Source: Notospermus geniculatus (Eukaryota; Nemertea; Pilidiophora; Heteronemertea; Lineidae). Taken from it: a DNA stretch of 64,000 nt. Each line of letters starts with the position of its first letter. The first letter of the stretch is position 1. The notes beneath the pieces are model-generated. The model made no database searches. It was not told where the DNA came from and saw nothing but the letters and a program-made list of their open reading frames with translations. The translations under genes and the position numbers were made by a program. Shown here piece after piece: positions 34,884-46,762 of the stretch. The stretch spans positions 187,720 through 251,719 of the forward strand of contig NMRB01000749.1 of NCBI GenBank assembly GCA_002633025.1, given 5' to 3'.

Positions 34884-35029
34884 AAAATGGTGCCCTTACA
34901 TGTCGGGGGACAGACCGAAATGTCACCCCTCGAAAAAACATTGTTGACCTCGGCCGAAGCGGCCTCGGTCAACAATGTTTTCTCGGGGTGACATTTCGGT
35001 CTGTCCCCCTCCATGGCGGGCACCATTTT
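34884..35029. mobile_element. Foldback, arms about 65-70 bp
   Basis: AAAATGGTGCCC at the left pairs with GGGCACCATTTT at the right. The arms continue through GACAGACCGAAATGTCACCC and AACATTGTTGACC to a GCCGAAGCGGC centre. Confidence 0.9.
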
Positions 35030-35147
35030 CTTAATACAACACACCCACACCAAAGGAAACGAAATGCTTTGAATGGTTGGTACAAAGGCAACGCTTCGAA
35101 AGACAACATTTAGTACACATCTTGCATCCAAGTCTCCTTCAAGTTAT

Positions 35148-35364
35148 ATATGTGTGGCCGTCTAGAAAAACCCGGCAGCAGATGTCGCATTTGAGGAAAG
35201 TGTTTAAATGGCCTTGCTGAACCTGCACATTTCAATAGCTGACATGTACTACGTAACATGTAAACAGTAGCTATAGGCCTAGTAGATCAATGCAGAGGCA
35301 ATCTGACAGCCCTTGTTGATCATTCAGCGACATCTGCCGGGTTTTCCTAGACCGCCACACATAT
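35148..35364. mobile_element. TGTGTGG...CCACACA MITE, 217 bp
   Basis: ATATGTGTGGCCGTCTAGAA at the left matches TTCCTAGACCGCCACACATA at the right, with further inner pairing at GATGTCGC / GCGACATC. A second member is at 41113-41335. Confidence 0.85.
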
Positions 35365-35681
35365 GGGTGTGGTTCTGTGGTTCTGAATACCCAAAACACT
35401 CAAACCTGAACATCTCCTTGTTCACCACATGTTCACCAGACCGACAAACATCCTTGGTCGAGTTCTAAAATGCCATCCAAGCTATATAAAGCCACCATCT
35501 CTGGCGCATCGCCTGTAGTCATCATTTCAGACAATTAGAGCTAGCAGCATTTACCATCATTAAAGATGATTTGGTTATCTATTTTCACCCTCATGTAGTT
35601 CATGCTTATTAAACTGGTGGCTTCACTGATTCAGGGAAGTATGGCGCAAAACGCCGGCAGAAAGAGCGACCATCTAGAATA

Positions 35682-35855
35682 CAGTGCTCCCTCGCTCTTA
35701 CGAACCTCGATTTTACGAACTCCCAGATATTATGAACCCAACACTTGGCGCCCAAAATTCCTGCCCCACGGACGAATCCTCACTATTACGAACTCCTTGT
35801 TAGTACTGACTTAACCCTTGGACCCTGAAGGATTCGTAATCGTGCGGGAGCACTG
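35682..35855. mobile_element. pogo/Tigger-like MITE with TA target duplication
   Basis: CAGTGCTCCCTCGCTCTTAC to GTGCGGGAGCACTG, 174 bp, flanked by TA. It lies just after a TATATAAA (35483-35490) that has no recognised gene. Confidence 0.8.
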
Positions 35856-36427
35856 TAGGCCCATTTAGGTAGATTTCCTCCGTGTTTTGCAGGGAGTGGT
35901 GTGTTTTTCACAGGGTTTGGTCATTCCATGGTTTAGCAAATTACATCGTGTTTAATCATCGCAGTGCCTGTGAAAACCTCACCACCCATGCAATACACAC
36001 TGTAGTGGAAATTGTTGTGGTGGAAAATTGGCCTCACAACTTGAGAGAAAGGCAATTCTGCTAAGAGGGCTGGGTGGTAGAATGTACCACAGCAATTACC
36101 AGCCACTGAAAACAAGGAACACGAAAACAGCAATGATCCATCAATCATTCACATTCCAAAACCTGCCATTTTCAAGTCTGCCGTAATTATTTTACACGAG
36201 AGAAACACGCCAGAGGGATCAGAAAATGGGTAGGGCCAGCCATGGTGAATGTCATGAGCTATGGTGATAATTCTGTAAGATGCCGTGGGGAAGGAGCTCA
36301 TTATTAAAACAAGAGAGCGGTGTAATGGTTCACTTCACACAGATGGTATGGATCACGAGCATGCAGCGCGACTGAGACTGAAGTCGTTGCAGTTTGTAGA
36401 CAAGCATGGCGGGGTTGCTTAAAGCCA

Positions 36428-36755
36428 GCAGCACACCAGGCGACTGCAAGCGATCTAATCGTAATCGCCTGCAGTGAGCAAAATCGGCTGTTGACACTAC
36501 ATGTGTGCTGGATAGTGATCCATGGAATCTTCTCGCCAGTGAAGATCAACCAAAAGTGACATCGCCAAGTCTGCGGTGTATGGCAAGAAGATCAATGGCG
36601 ATCAGGGCCCATATTCCTTAAAACCTTGCTGGGCTCTGTTACTTGCTAAAATGCCCAGTTTGTACAGGCCAATGTACACAACTAGCAACCAACTAAGCCA
36701 GCAAGGTTTCATGAATATAGGCCCGTCTTGCTTGCAATATCACCTGGGGTGCTGT
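36428..36755. mobile_element. GCAGCACACCAGGCGATAT-family MITE, interrupted
   Basis: The ends are CAGCACACCAGGCGACTGC and its partner ATATCACCTGGGGTGCTG. A GGGCC foldback (36605-36725) lies inside after GGCGATCA. The counterpart in copy B is 47808-48135. Confidence 0.8.
36605..36725. mobile_element. GGGCC-type foldback (CATATTCCTTAAAACC subtype)
   Basis: GGGCCCATATTCCTTAAAAC pairs with GTTTCATGAATATAGGCCCG. It is conserved in copy B at 47985-48105. Confidence 0.8.
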
Positions 36756-36999
36756 TGGCTTTACAGGCTAGCATGACATGAAGTCTAAGCTGATTGAGGG
36801 ACACGCTACCCTCACTAATTGTCACGGCTGTTGCTCTCGCTAATTCGTAACGATACACGTACCTCCACAATTACAGCTCTCCTCCACCCATTTCACACAC
36901 AATCAGCTGCACACACGCAAAGACCATGAAAATCAATGACAGCACTTCGAAGGAATCAACTCCACGAAGATGCTAATTCTACATTCATTCCACTCTTCA

Positions 37000-38285
37000 G
37001 CCTCATGCAGGAAGAAGTCACCCAAAGGACAGATCTTTCCCAGTGTTGAGACCTGTCATTACGTCTTCAGTCTTTTCCACTTTGTGGTTCTTTTTTCATG
37101 CCATTAGACTGGCATCTGTGTGCACCATGTAGTGATGCATCACATTCCCACTAAGACACAATCAGTACCAAGGGATCCACATCTACGTGGAGCCCCTGAA
37201 ACGCATGGCCCATTTTCATCCTACAAGCCACAAAATACACGCGAACATCTCAGAGTCTTCCCCTGGCTACAACATGTGGTAAATGAGTTAGCAGAAAGAT
37301 CAGAGTGACAAAGATGTATTTAACCCGAGGGGTCACTATCTCACCATTAGTATTCACCACATTGATTGTCCAGCTCAAAAAGACTTATGCAAGCCCATCC
37401 TGGTAAGGATTTAGAAGCTTTTATACTTCGACTCACAATGATCTGTCGTGATTCGATTCTCCTGATCGATTTTATGCCACTCAGACACATCATTGGTATT
37501 TCTAACTGAATTCTGCTCGCAATAAAAGTCACGAAAGTAAAACGATCTCATGCGGGGAAGCCATGTGATGGAGGAACGTTCAGACAAGGTATGATGGTTT
37601 ACTATGGAAGGGCAACTCTGATGGAATTGATTTGAGAATAGGACATTCTACCGCCAGATTGCACCAGCGATTTTTAACTGAATCTGCTGGCAATGAAAGC
37701 CATGAGGGCAGAATGATCTCAGGGAAGCCATGTGATGGAGGAACACTCTGACTGGGAATGATGGTTTGTTATCGGAAGGGCAACACTCCGATGGAGTTGA
37801 CTTGATATTGGACATTCAATCCGAAGATTGCAGCAATGATTTCTAACTGAATTCTGCTGGCAATGGAAGCCGCAGGAGCAAAATGATCTCAAGGAAGCCA
37901 TGGCTGTGATGGAAGCAACATTCTGACAAGGTATGACAGTTTGCTATGGAAGGGCAAAACTCTGATACCGACTTGAGAATTGGACATACAATTCTTAATG
38001 TTAAGCCCCAAGACTGCGACATCAACAAGAAGCCAACCATTGGTAGTCGTCACATGATTGATAAATCACAAAAACATGTCCAAGTCATTCACCATCATAT
38101 TGACAGACTGTACAAGAATCTAAAATCGTCATCGTCAGCGGTGATGAATACAGAGAAGCTGTCAAAAGCGGAGGCGGATATACCACGAGTTTCCTGGTCG
38201 ATAGGAATAGGAGGGGAAATCTGATCAAATTCAGCACTAGCAACAGGCACATGGATTCCCAGGTTGTTTCAGAAGAACGTACACA
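37000..38285. other. Copy A interior without recognised gene; weak tandem phrase
   Basis: Between 37530 and 37990 a phrase of about 120-180 bp (TGATCTCA-GGGAAGCCATGTG, GATGGAGGAAC, GGAAGGGCAA-CTCTGATGGA, TTCTAACTGAATTCTGC) recurs four times, a degenerate tandem repeat. The rest shows nothing recognisable. Confidence 0.6.
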
Positions 38286-38290
38286 TGCCA

Positions 38291-38508
38291 GCAGCACACC
38301 AGGCGATATCGCAAGTGATCTGCTTGCCACTGAGCAAAAACCGGCTGTTGACGCCAGGCGGTGCACCGGACAGCGATGTTTGGAATCTTCTTGCCAGGGA
38401 TGATCGACCAATATCAAACAATCGCAAAAGTGATATTGACAAGGCTGCGGTGGCTGGCAAGAAGATCGGCAGCGATTACATTGCTTGCGATGTCGCCTGA
38501 TGTGATGT
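38291..38508. mobile_element. GCAGCACACCAGGCGATAT-family MITE, uninterrupted
   Basis: GCAGCACACCAGGCGATATC opens the element and GCTTGCGATGTCGCCTGATG closes it, at about 218 bp. In copy B the left end is split by the palindrome 49677-49789. Confidence 0.85.
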
Positions 38509-39305
38509 AGGCTTTACAGACACCTCTCTGTCACAGAAATGACGGACACCAATAGATGATTCTTGAATTCGTAGATCTGCCACTTCCGCCGAAATCTCCA
38601 CCAGAACCTCGATCTGAAACCAGCTGAGGTGACGCCATCCATGATTCAGCAATGGTCGAGTCTGACGCAAAGTCTTCGATGTCACTGCTGTGGGGTTGTC
38701 TGCGTTACATCATTCAGTTTCAGACCGAGGTTGTGGTTGAGATTTCGGCGGAAGTGTGCAGATCTTTGTTGTTTACGTCAATTTGAGAACGGTCTATAAC
38801 ATATCCTGCCACAAATCTGCTTCCCCGATCAGCAGTTGATGTTCTAACCTTGTATTTGAGTAAACAGTCCAACGATGATAGAAAGAACAAACCATGCTAT
38901 TCAAAGTACAAGATAACCTTCGGAAGACGATTTCATTCAAAGCAGCTTTCTCAATCAACCACCCACACCTCTCTCTCTCTTTGATGTGTCTTCACTCATG
39001 CATTATTACTCAGTGATGGCTTTCATGGTGCTGATATATAAGAGCATTAGCTTGATATAGTAATCTGAAAGCCACAAATAATGAAATAACCAATATTAAT
39101 GGACATTTTTCCAAATGGGACATGCAGATAGAGCACTGATTGATTATGGAGTAGGATGTTCTATGGGATTAAGAGAAGATTTTCTTCACACATCGATGGC
39201 AAGGAAAAAGGCGGAAGTCGGAAGAACTTGGGTCTTCGTTCGTGATCAGGCTGTACCTGTTTTCTAAACAGATTTCTCCTCGACAGGGAAGCAACCCTTA
39301 AGCGG

Positions 39306-39600
39306 ACAGCACACCAGCTGAGTGATGGCAATATCGCAAGCGATCTGATCACCACCGATCTTCTTGCCATTGGTTGATCATCGGTGGCGAGAAGATTCCA
39401 CGCATCGGTGTCCAGCGCACACCTGGCATCAACAGCCAATTTTGCTCGGAGGCGATCAGGGGCCTGTTTCATAAAGTGACTTTAAGCTAATGGTACCCTT
39501 CACTCAATGCATTTTCTATTTGGTTAAAGGTACCATTAGCTTTACGGTCACTTTATGAAACAGGCCCCAGATTGCTAGCGATATCGCCTGGTGTGCTGCC
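39306..39600. mobile_element. GCAGCACACCAGGCGATAT-family MITE with nested GGGCC foldback
   Basis: CAGCACACCAGCTGAGTGAT to GCGATATCGCCTGGTGTGCT, interrupted after GGCGATCA by a foldback at 39459-39568 (GGGGCCTGTTTCATAAAGTG to TTTATGAAACAGGCCCC). The copy-B counterpart, 50798-51083, has a 5'-shortened foldback arm. Confidence 0.85.
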
Positions 39601-40187
39601 CTCTTTACAGAATACCAGGACAAGCCATCAGTAACAGCATGTATCATCAGGTCCATTCAATGACTCATCTGAAGGTCATCACACAAATACCGCAGAAGAT
39701 GCAAACTCAACACTTTGAAAATCACGGCCGGAGTAAAAACCAATTCCCTTGTCATTTTCAGCATCAAGCCGTCAAGTTTTACCCTACATGTACATTTCTT
39801 ACACCACCATTGATCCATTTCCACAGCATCACGTCATCTCCAGACGTTCTTTCACACAGTCAATCACCACACAACCATTAGTCATTTCCAATCTCTAATC
39901 CTCTGAAAATACCAATAAAGCCAGAAAAAGAACATCTCTCAATTTGCCAACCCATTCAGCTACAAACTTAAGTATAGCAAAGGATGATGATGATAATGTC
40001 AAATGTCATGTTTTAAACACTGGGATTTCAAGCCCTGCTCACAGTGAAGGTTATAAACGAACATGACTCAGAGTAAAAGAGAATCTTGGAGTCAACCAAG
40101 GCTATGTTTGGATCAATATTTGCCTCATCTTTTTTTCAATGATCAGCTGTTCACCACAGGGTTCATAGTTAACATCTTCCACAGCAG

Positions 40188-40412
40188 GCTTCCTCTCTAA
40201 CAGCAGGGCTTGGGTCTCGTTCCTCTTCATACACTCGCACACAATGTTGTGTGAGTGGATGAAGAAAAGCAAGTTAAAAACCCTGCTGTGGGAGGATGGG
40301 TTTTGGTCTCACTCCTCCATTGCACACAATGTGTGTAAAAGAATGGATGAAGAGGAGCGAGGTACAAACCCCTGCTGTGGGAGGATGCTTGTACCCCTGC
40401 TGTGGGAGGATG
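40188..40412. mobile_element. CATCCTCCCAYAGCAGGG-family MITE cluster (copy A)
   Basis: Two elements share a boundary: TCTAACAGCAGGGCTTGGGT through CCTGCTGTGGGAGGATG, then a second unit ending in a tandemly doubled CCCCTGCTGTGGGAGGATGC. The copy-B counterpart is 51668-51885 without the doubled end. Confidence 0.8.
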
Positions 40413-41112
40413 CTTACATAAGGACACCTGATGATACTCAAGCAACTCTTCCATGCTGCACTGAGATAGAATTTTACCCTCTTTTTCACTGCAGAAACGA
40501 GATCTACGGTACATGTAAGGCCACAACATATGGCCATACCAATGACTAACCAATGATTATGCAGAAAAATAGGCCAACTTGTTCATCAATTTTTCTACAA
40601 TCTTCCAATTATGATCTTAACTAATGACCACCATCAATTTGACCCAGTACATGCAACCGTACATCATCATGGCATGTTCACAACTACCGGTATTACATGT
40701 ACATCCAGTATGATGTATCCTGTGATCCAATTGCATCAAGGACTGTCTGGCAACCCTGTTGGACAACCTCCATGACATGGATGGGTTCCAAGTTCAAGGA
40801 CTCGTGAGATATTCTTCACCAACTGTACATCGACTTACCTGCAACGAGAAAAGAGGAGACAATTCATTAGTATTCAGTGAGGACAGAAGATACTACATGG
40901 ATACCATGGTCCAGAACGAAGTAACCTAACCAAACCAGCAGGGCTTGCCAGGAGACGGGTGTGATTGCGCTGGCGTTGGTAAAGCCCCACTAAAGTTTTT
41001 CCCCAGCATGATTGACAGTGTCTGCTAGAGCAAGACAACAGAAACACAACTTTCCAGGAGAAACATGCCCATCGATGCTGTCCAGCTGTGTCTTAACCAA
41101 GCCACAAATGTG

Positions 41113-41335
41113 TGGCGGCCGCCACACATATGTGGCTTGGTTAAGATGCAGGTCTAGGAAAACTCGGCGGATGTCGCTGAATGATCAACAAGGGCTGTCA
41201 GATTGCCTGTTCATTGATCTACGTTTACCTGTTACGTAGTACGTTTATATTTCAACTATTGAAATGTGCTGGTTCACCAAGTCCATTAACACTTTCTTCA
41301 AATGCGACATCTGCTGGGTTTTCGTAGACCACCAC
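41113..41335. mobile_element. TGTGG...CCACA MITE, present only in copy A
   Basis: It shares GGTCTAGGAAAACTCGGC, GATGTCGC and GGGTTTTCGTAGACCACCAC with the element at 35148-35364. Copy B at about 52575 reads ATCCACAAATGGTCACC without an insert. CACAAATG occurs on both sides in copy A, a likely 8-bp target duplication. Confidence 0.75.
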
Positions 41336-41904
41336 ACAAATGGTCAACTGAACAGAAAGTATGAATACCAGTACATTCTTTTCAAATGAGCTCAAACAGG
41401 TCTAATGATAGAACACTGCGGTTCATCACATCATCTTGTAAAATATCACATCTACAGCCTGAGATCACCGTACAAACCGTATTATTACCATCCATGATTG
41501 ATTGTACACTTGTACACCATGTAATTACATCCGCCAATACGCAATATTCAAGCGGGAGACTGAGGAACATTCAGACAAGTACCCACGATAAAGACATCGG
41601 TAGGAAGTCTTGCCTTCCTTAATGACTCGTGATTACCATGGATAGTGGAAGAACTTGGTATTCACAACAAATCAAATGGCCCTGTGGCGAGAAACAAATG
41701 ACCCACAGACATGAAAATGGGGATGGACTTCCGTGAGATGGAGCACTTGAACAAGTCGCCCATGGGCGATGCGCTCAGCTGACATATGACATTTGTGAAG
41801 TTATAGATGAAGCAGTTCTCAAGTTTAGAATAGGCCTAGAATGCCCCATCCAAGGTCGCCACCTGGCAGTCACAGGCTTAAGGCCTAGGCCTACTCGAAG
41901 TGGT

Positions 41905-42143
41905 GTCCCCCCATAAGTCCGACACTTCACAAGTCCGACATCCCAAAAGTTCGAAGTATCCCCCATAAGTCCGACACTTCACAAGTCCGACATCCCAAAA
42001 GTTCGAAGTATCATAAGTCCGACAATGGAAAAATCACTTCAAAAATGTACCGTACCACAATTCCGAAGCACCACAAGTCCGACATCCCACAAGTCCGACG
42101 TCTAGAGAAAGGTATCATAAGTCCGACGTTCAGAGAAAGGTAA
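41905..42143. repeat. Short tandem repeat CATAAGTCCGACA / ACAAGTCCGACATCCC
   Basis: A unit of about 48 bp occurs twice, followed by shorter variants. It fills the gap between the two 11-kb copies and occurs nowhere else in the window. Confidence 0.85.
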
Positions 42144-43204
42144 ACAAGAACTATTCGCAGATCAAACCATGCCAGACACAAAGATAAAACCTGATATCCA
42201 TAATTGGCAATTTTACCGTTGATGATTGATCAGCATTTGAAAATAACTGAAAGCAGCGTGACAAAAATACATCGAGGCACATCCCATTAACTTTAGATTG
42301 ATCTTTAAGCCTTTGTAAATAGGAAGACAAGCTGAAAGCCGCCCTTCGATTTCTGCTGAATTCAAATTGAGGACCAAAACATACAGAGTGGAGGATGATG
42401 GGAAAGATACAATTGAGATGTCAATTTCAGCAGATGACCCATTTGCACGGCTTTCATGCGAGAGAATTCAATCTCGTAAATCACGGCATGCTCTGTCATC
42501 CTGGAATTCATTCCTTCCAAACTGACATTATAACCTCCCCCCTGGCCCCCCTCCCACCACCAATCCCACTCCAGCACGCTGAGGGGTGTGATGGAAGTCG
42601 CATGGACTGAGACGCTGTCCTGTTGCATGGTCAACTATCAGGACAAATCACAGACCAATCAAAACATCATTCCATCAGACACGTCAGAGCTTTGTTGGAA
42701 ATCCACTTTGACTGACCAGCCAGGATAAGCAATGCAGACATCATATCACCTGGTCCCTGGACTGCAGGACTTTAGCCGTTGATTGCGAATATCGATTTTT
42801 GAGGCCACATACTCGGCAAAACATCAAGTCTGACACAGCTAAAAGTACCAATCTGATTATGCATGACGAATGGCCAAAGAAGGAGATGGGGACAAAAAGC
42901 TATGTTATTGTTGACTGAACAGGTAGATTAGGCTATAAATCAGGGAGCAACGGCACTACAGGACAGTCTGGTCATTACCAATTAATGAGAATGCCTCTGT
43001 GCATACTACATGTAATATCACTGCAGGAGGCTACTCAAGGAAGCGATTCTCTAATGAACAGCTCATCAGTGCAAATGTTTACACATGGGGGAAGTCTTCA
43101 GCCAGCAACTTGAAATTACTCCCCTTTGGTTACTGCAAACTTTTGACGTTAACTCAAGATGCTGCTAAGGTGTTGGTCTGCTAAGGTGTTGGTCAACGTT
43201 TTCT

Positions 43205-43470
43205 CATGCAAGTTGGCTTTCTATGGGCAACTTTACGAAAGAGCCTAACTTTGCCAGAGCTTTCTATGGGCGACTTCACCTTAGAGCTTTCTATGGGCAA
43301 CTGTACCAGAAAGCTTCCTATGGACAACTTCCCCTTAGAGTTTTCTATGGGCAACTGGACCACAGAGCTTTCTATGGGTAATTTGGTGTGAGTTTTCTAT
43401 GGGTGACTTTTGCACTAGGGCTTTCTATGGGCAACTTTGCCTTAGAGCTTTCTATGGGCAACTTTACCAT
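43205..43470. repeat. Minisatellite with GAGCTTTCTATGGGCAACTT units (copy B)
   Basis: Counterpart of 31723-31985, with the same unit and small unit-number differences. Confidence 0.85.
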
Positions 43471-43842
43471 AGAAAACTACGAGCAGTCATTTGTGTCGAT
43501 GGTCATAGTGTAAGTCTCGGAAACAAACAATGGTGAACTGCCCAAGGAGAGCCAACTTGCACGACAATCTGAAGCAGTGCATCTTGAAGTCATGGCCATA
43601 AATGTTAATGTCAAGGATATTTGTGGGGATGTCGATCATGTCATAAATATCAGAGGTCAAGAATCCTCATAAATGCTCAGTGTGGACTCCTTTATTGGAT
43701 TACGATATTCATATATGATGCTTTGTCTCAATCACACTACTTGTCTTCGCAAAAGGGCAAATGATATAGTATGTACTGACATGCATGTCAAATACATGTA
43801 CTGGATCTTTGCCCTCCTAAGGTCCGGCTGGACCTTTACACA

Positions 43843-43962
43843 GGGCCGTATTTTAGAACGTTCCTTTACATCAAGGTCCACCTTAAATCTATTGTTCTCG
43901 ATGGCTTTTACAATAGACTTAAGGTCGACCTTCACGTTAAGGAACGTTCTAAAATACGACCC
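43843..43962. mobile_element. GGGCC-type foldback, present only in copy B
   Basis: GGGCCGTATTTTAGAACGTT to AACGTTCTAAAATACGACCC, 120 bp. Copy A has the empty site TACACAGTGTAC at about 32360. Removing the element with one ACA restores it, so the duplication is 3 bp, or up to 5 if the end bases are assigned differently. Confidence 0.9.
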
Positions 43963-44357
43963 ACAGTGTATTTCACAGGGCACACGACAGGTTGTATTAC
44001 ATGTGATTTGGCTGACATTCAAGATGCCCGACCCTGGTCTCCCTATCGTCTACCCATGCACAACAACTCTACAATGGATCTTATGAGCGCAACGTTCCAG
44101 TATGTTGAACCCTTACAATCAGAACCCCGTTCACCCCCAAGTACAGAGTAACCTTCCAAGCTGAAAGTGCAAGGGGCAAGTCTTTCCATAAGTGCATAAT
44201 ACAAAGTATACCATTATCAAATATTCCCAGAGGTTATTACCAATCGCAGTCACCATTATCTTTAATGTTCATCACCAGCGTTCCTGTTAGTACGGCTGCA
44301 GGGATCAAGCAGGTGCAATAGAAAAGCAAGAACCTTGGTATGGATTTGGATCATGAT

Positions 44358-44773
44358 CAAGGCTCAAAATAAGCGGTATCGCATCGCAATTTGCGACAGA
44401 AGAATCAGAAAGTGCGATATGGCCGAGGAGGTACATTTGCAAAATTGCTACACATCGTTTTCAAGTAGAGACAGCCGTGGCTGGCCAGCAGCGGCCGTCG
44501 AGGAGTCAGTCAGTACATAGTTCATCGGCAACTAACAACACCAACCAAACCTCGCTTTCATGATTGTTACACATGAGTCACAGTATGTTCGCCATGCATG
44601 AGTGAGTGTTGTTGTGTGCGAGGTTGACATCAAAGCCATGCAAGATGGCTTCCGCTGTTGAACATGTTGAACGGACAAAAAAGTTGCTACACAAAGTACC
44701 AAAATTGCGAATCAAGTGGAACCCTTGATTGGCAATTTTGCTACACAAGTAAAAAAAGTTATTTTGAGCCTTG
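44358..44773. mobile_element. DNA transposon with CAAGGCTCAAAATAA ends, present only in copy B
   Basis: 416 bp with perfect 15-bp inverted ends (CAAGGCTCAAAATAA), flanked by ATGAT (44353-44357 and 44774-44778). Copy A is empty near 32730 (ATCAAGATGGAGGC). The interior repeats AAAATTGC and TTGCTACACAA; no transposase is present. Confidence 0.85.
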
Positions 44774-44821
44774 ATGATGGAGGCAGTGCAGGTTGCTGAG
44801 ATGGTATGTATTCTGGATCTA

Positions 44822-44997
44822 AAGCCCCGTTTCCACTACAGCGGAGTCCGCCGCACTTGGCGGCGAGTGTGCGGTTTTCACAGGGTTTTGGGTAATCCTT
44901 CCATGGCTTAACAATACATGGTGCAATCCCTATGGCTGTGAAAACTGCACCGCTCGCCACAAACCGCGGCAGAAACCGCTAGAGCGGAAATGGGTTT
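44822..44997. mobile_element. CCGTTTCCACTACAGCGGA-family MITE, intact (copy B)
   Basis: CCCCGTTTCCACTACAGCGG opens, CTGTGAAAAC / GTTTTCACAG pair in the interior, and CGCTAGAGCGGAAATGGG closes. Confidence 0.85.
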
Positions 44998-45929
44998 TTA
45001 GTGTTATGAGCATGTGCAACTTTAATGCAATCCTGGGCCAGGGGAAAAGAAAGCAATAAGCCAAAGAGCACCTCCCAGCTGACTAGCCACTAAAGAGCAC
45101 CTCGAAGCTGAATTGCCACTCCTGTGCCATTTCACCTTGGGCTTTTTGCATGAAGAGTGGTTCTTGTTAGGTTCTCAGAAGAATGAGCTCCGTCACCAAG
45201 TGTGTGACAGGTTACTCCATCGGAATGATATTCTGCCGAAGACCTTGCAGCCTGGCAGCAAGATTCTACATCCAGCCAGTGCCTCCTTTCCAGTCAATAT
45301 GACCTGCACTCCCCTGATAAGCACACAGTGGTTAACACTTGGCCTTCTTCTAGCAATCACCAAGAGAAGGAGAGAGATTGAATCAACTCGGAGCAGAAAT
45401 GAAATCATTGCAATAGGAAGCAACACTTTCCTCATGATTGCGATCACCTCGACTAGCCTCATGTTCTGACACAAACCTAATGATCAAGGACAATAAACCC
45501 ATCATGGTTCTTAATGGATAGTCCCCAGATATGGTCAGATATGGTCAAACAAGTGCTAGCTGCCATGAGACAATTGTTGGACCTCACTGTCAGATGTGCT
45601 ATGGCATCTGATTCTGGACTGAGTCCGAAACATTGCTTGCTGCAACTAGACTGTTTATACCGAATTCACATGAATCTAAACAGTCAGCCTTGGCTCTTCA
45701 GTCCATCGGATAGGAAATCGTGGTGACTTGTACTTTGTACCAGATTCAAGGGCAAAAGACCCCATCCAAGTGAGGAATTGGAGAAGCTTCAGATGGCCCC
45801 TTCTGTACTTACCAGGGCCAATAATGCTTCATCTTCAGCCCTGTTGGAAAAATCTCATACAACACACCCACCCCAAAGGAACGAAATGTTTTGAATGGTT
45901 GGTACAAATGTAACAAGCGAAGAAAATTG

Positions 45930-45995
45930 TCCAGGCTGAGATTCGAACCTGCAACCTCCTGCTTGTAAGTCCAACCCTGCCAAAAATATACTTCT
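45930..45995 (-). mobile_element. tRNA-derived SINE fragment
   Basis: Minus strand GGCAGGGTTGGACTTACAAG then GTTGCAGGTTCGAATCTCAG carries a B-box (GGTTCGAATCT). The A-box half is missing, and copy A lacks the insert. Confidence 0.55.
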
Positions 45996-45997
45996 TA

Positions 45998-46620
45998 AAT
46001 GTGACTTAATAAGGCTTAGAATTACTCCTTAAATTACTCCTTATTTACAGCCTTAATAAGACTGGATTTGGAACGACAAGAATTTTATAAGAAGTAAAAT
46101 ACAGCCTTCTTTTTGACTTATTTATGACTAATTTCAACCTTACTCAAAAAGTCAAACTGGCAGTTTACTTCTTATATACTCCTTGGCCCGTATTCTAGAA
46201 CGTTCCTTAACGTTAAGGTCGACCTTAAGTCTATTGTAAAACCATCGAGAACAATAGATTTAAGGTGGACCTTTATGTTAAGGAACGTTCTAGAATACGG
46301 CCCATTGTTTAAGTCTTAACAAGGCATAAGAATTACAGCTTATTTTAGTCATAAATAAGCTGCACAGATTTTACTCCTTAAATGTGCCTTATTTACTTCT
46401 AAATATGCCTTATTTACTTCTTAATGCCTCAGTCATAAATAAGCTGTATTTTACTTAAATACACCTTATTTACTTCTTAAATATGCCTTGTTTTATCAAA
46501 ATCAGCTGAATTGGTTTTACAGCTTAAATACATCTTACTTACTTCTTAAATACGCTTTGTTCAGTCACTTCTTAAATATGCCTTATTTACTTCTTAAATA
46601 TGCCTTATTTACTACTTAAT
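45998..46620. repeat. AT-rich degenerate repeat ACTTCTTAAATATGCCTTATTT
   Basis: Variants of CTTCTTAAATATGCCTTATTT recur more than a dozen times with irregular spacing. The array is interrupted by a GGGCC foldback at 46185-46303 (GGCCCGTATTCTAGAACG to CTAGAATACGGCCC). The stretch is absent from copy A. Confidence 0.8.
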
Positions 46621-46762
46621 GCCCTTGTCGCAAATATTGGTTGGCAGAGTGTACCAAACTCGAAAAAATCGAAGTGACCAGAATGGCAGAAGTGCAGTAC
46701 TGGCACTGACAATATGGCCTGTTGGCAAGTTTCAACTTTTTGGTAAAGTAGGAAAAAATCCC

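Larger units (their letters stand above)
34367..35030. mobile_element. Insertion present only in copy A
   Basis: Copy B joins AAAATCT directly to CATACAACACACCC, whereas copy A has about 660 bp here. The right end of the insert is the foldback 34884-35029. The left part has promoter-like motifs but no supported gene. A deletion from copy B is the alternative. Confidence 0.7.
30670..41751 (+). repeat. 11-kb tandem segmental duplication, copy A
   Basis: From ACAAGAACTATTCGCAGATC to GAGCACTTGAA this 11,082-bp segment recurs at 42144-52960 with an offset of 11,474 at the start. Single-base differences are a few percent by eye, and several transposons are present in only one copy. A-only insertions are 32867-32983, 33001-33473, about 34367-35030, much of 35096-35990, and 41113-41335. 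No gene was recognised inside. Confidence 0.95.

Noticed and set aside
35483-35595. TATATAAA followed by an ATG opening a ten-residue hydrophobic frame (possible signal-peptide exon)
   Set aside because: The frame stops after ten codons, and the only donor/acceptor pair nearby would need an intron of about 40 bp.
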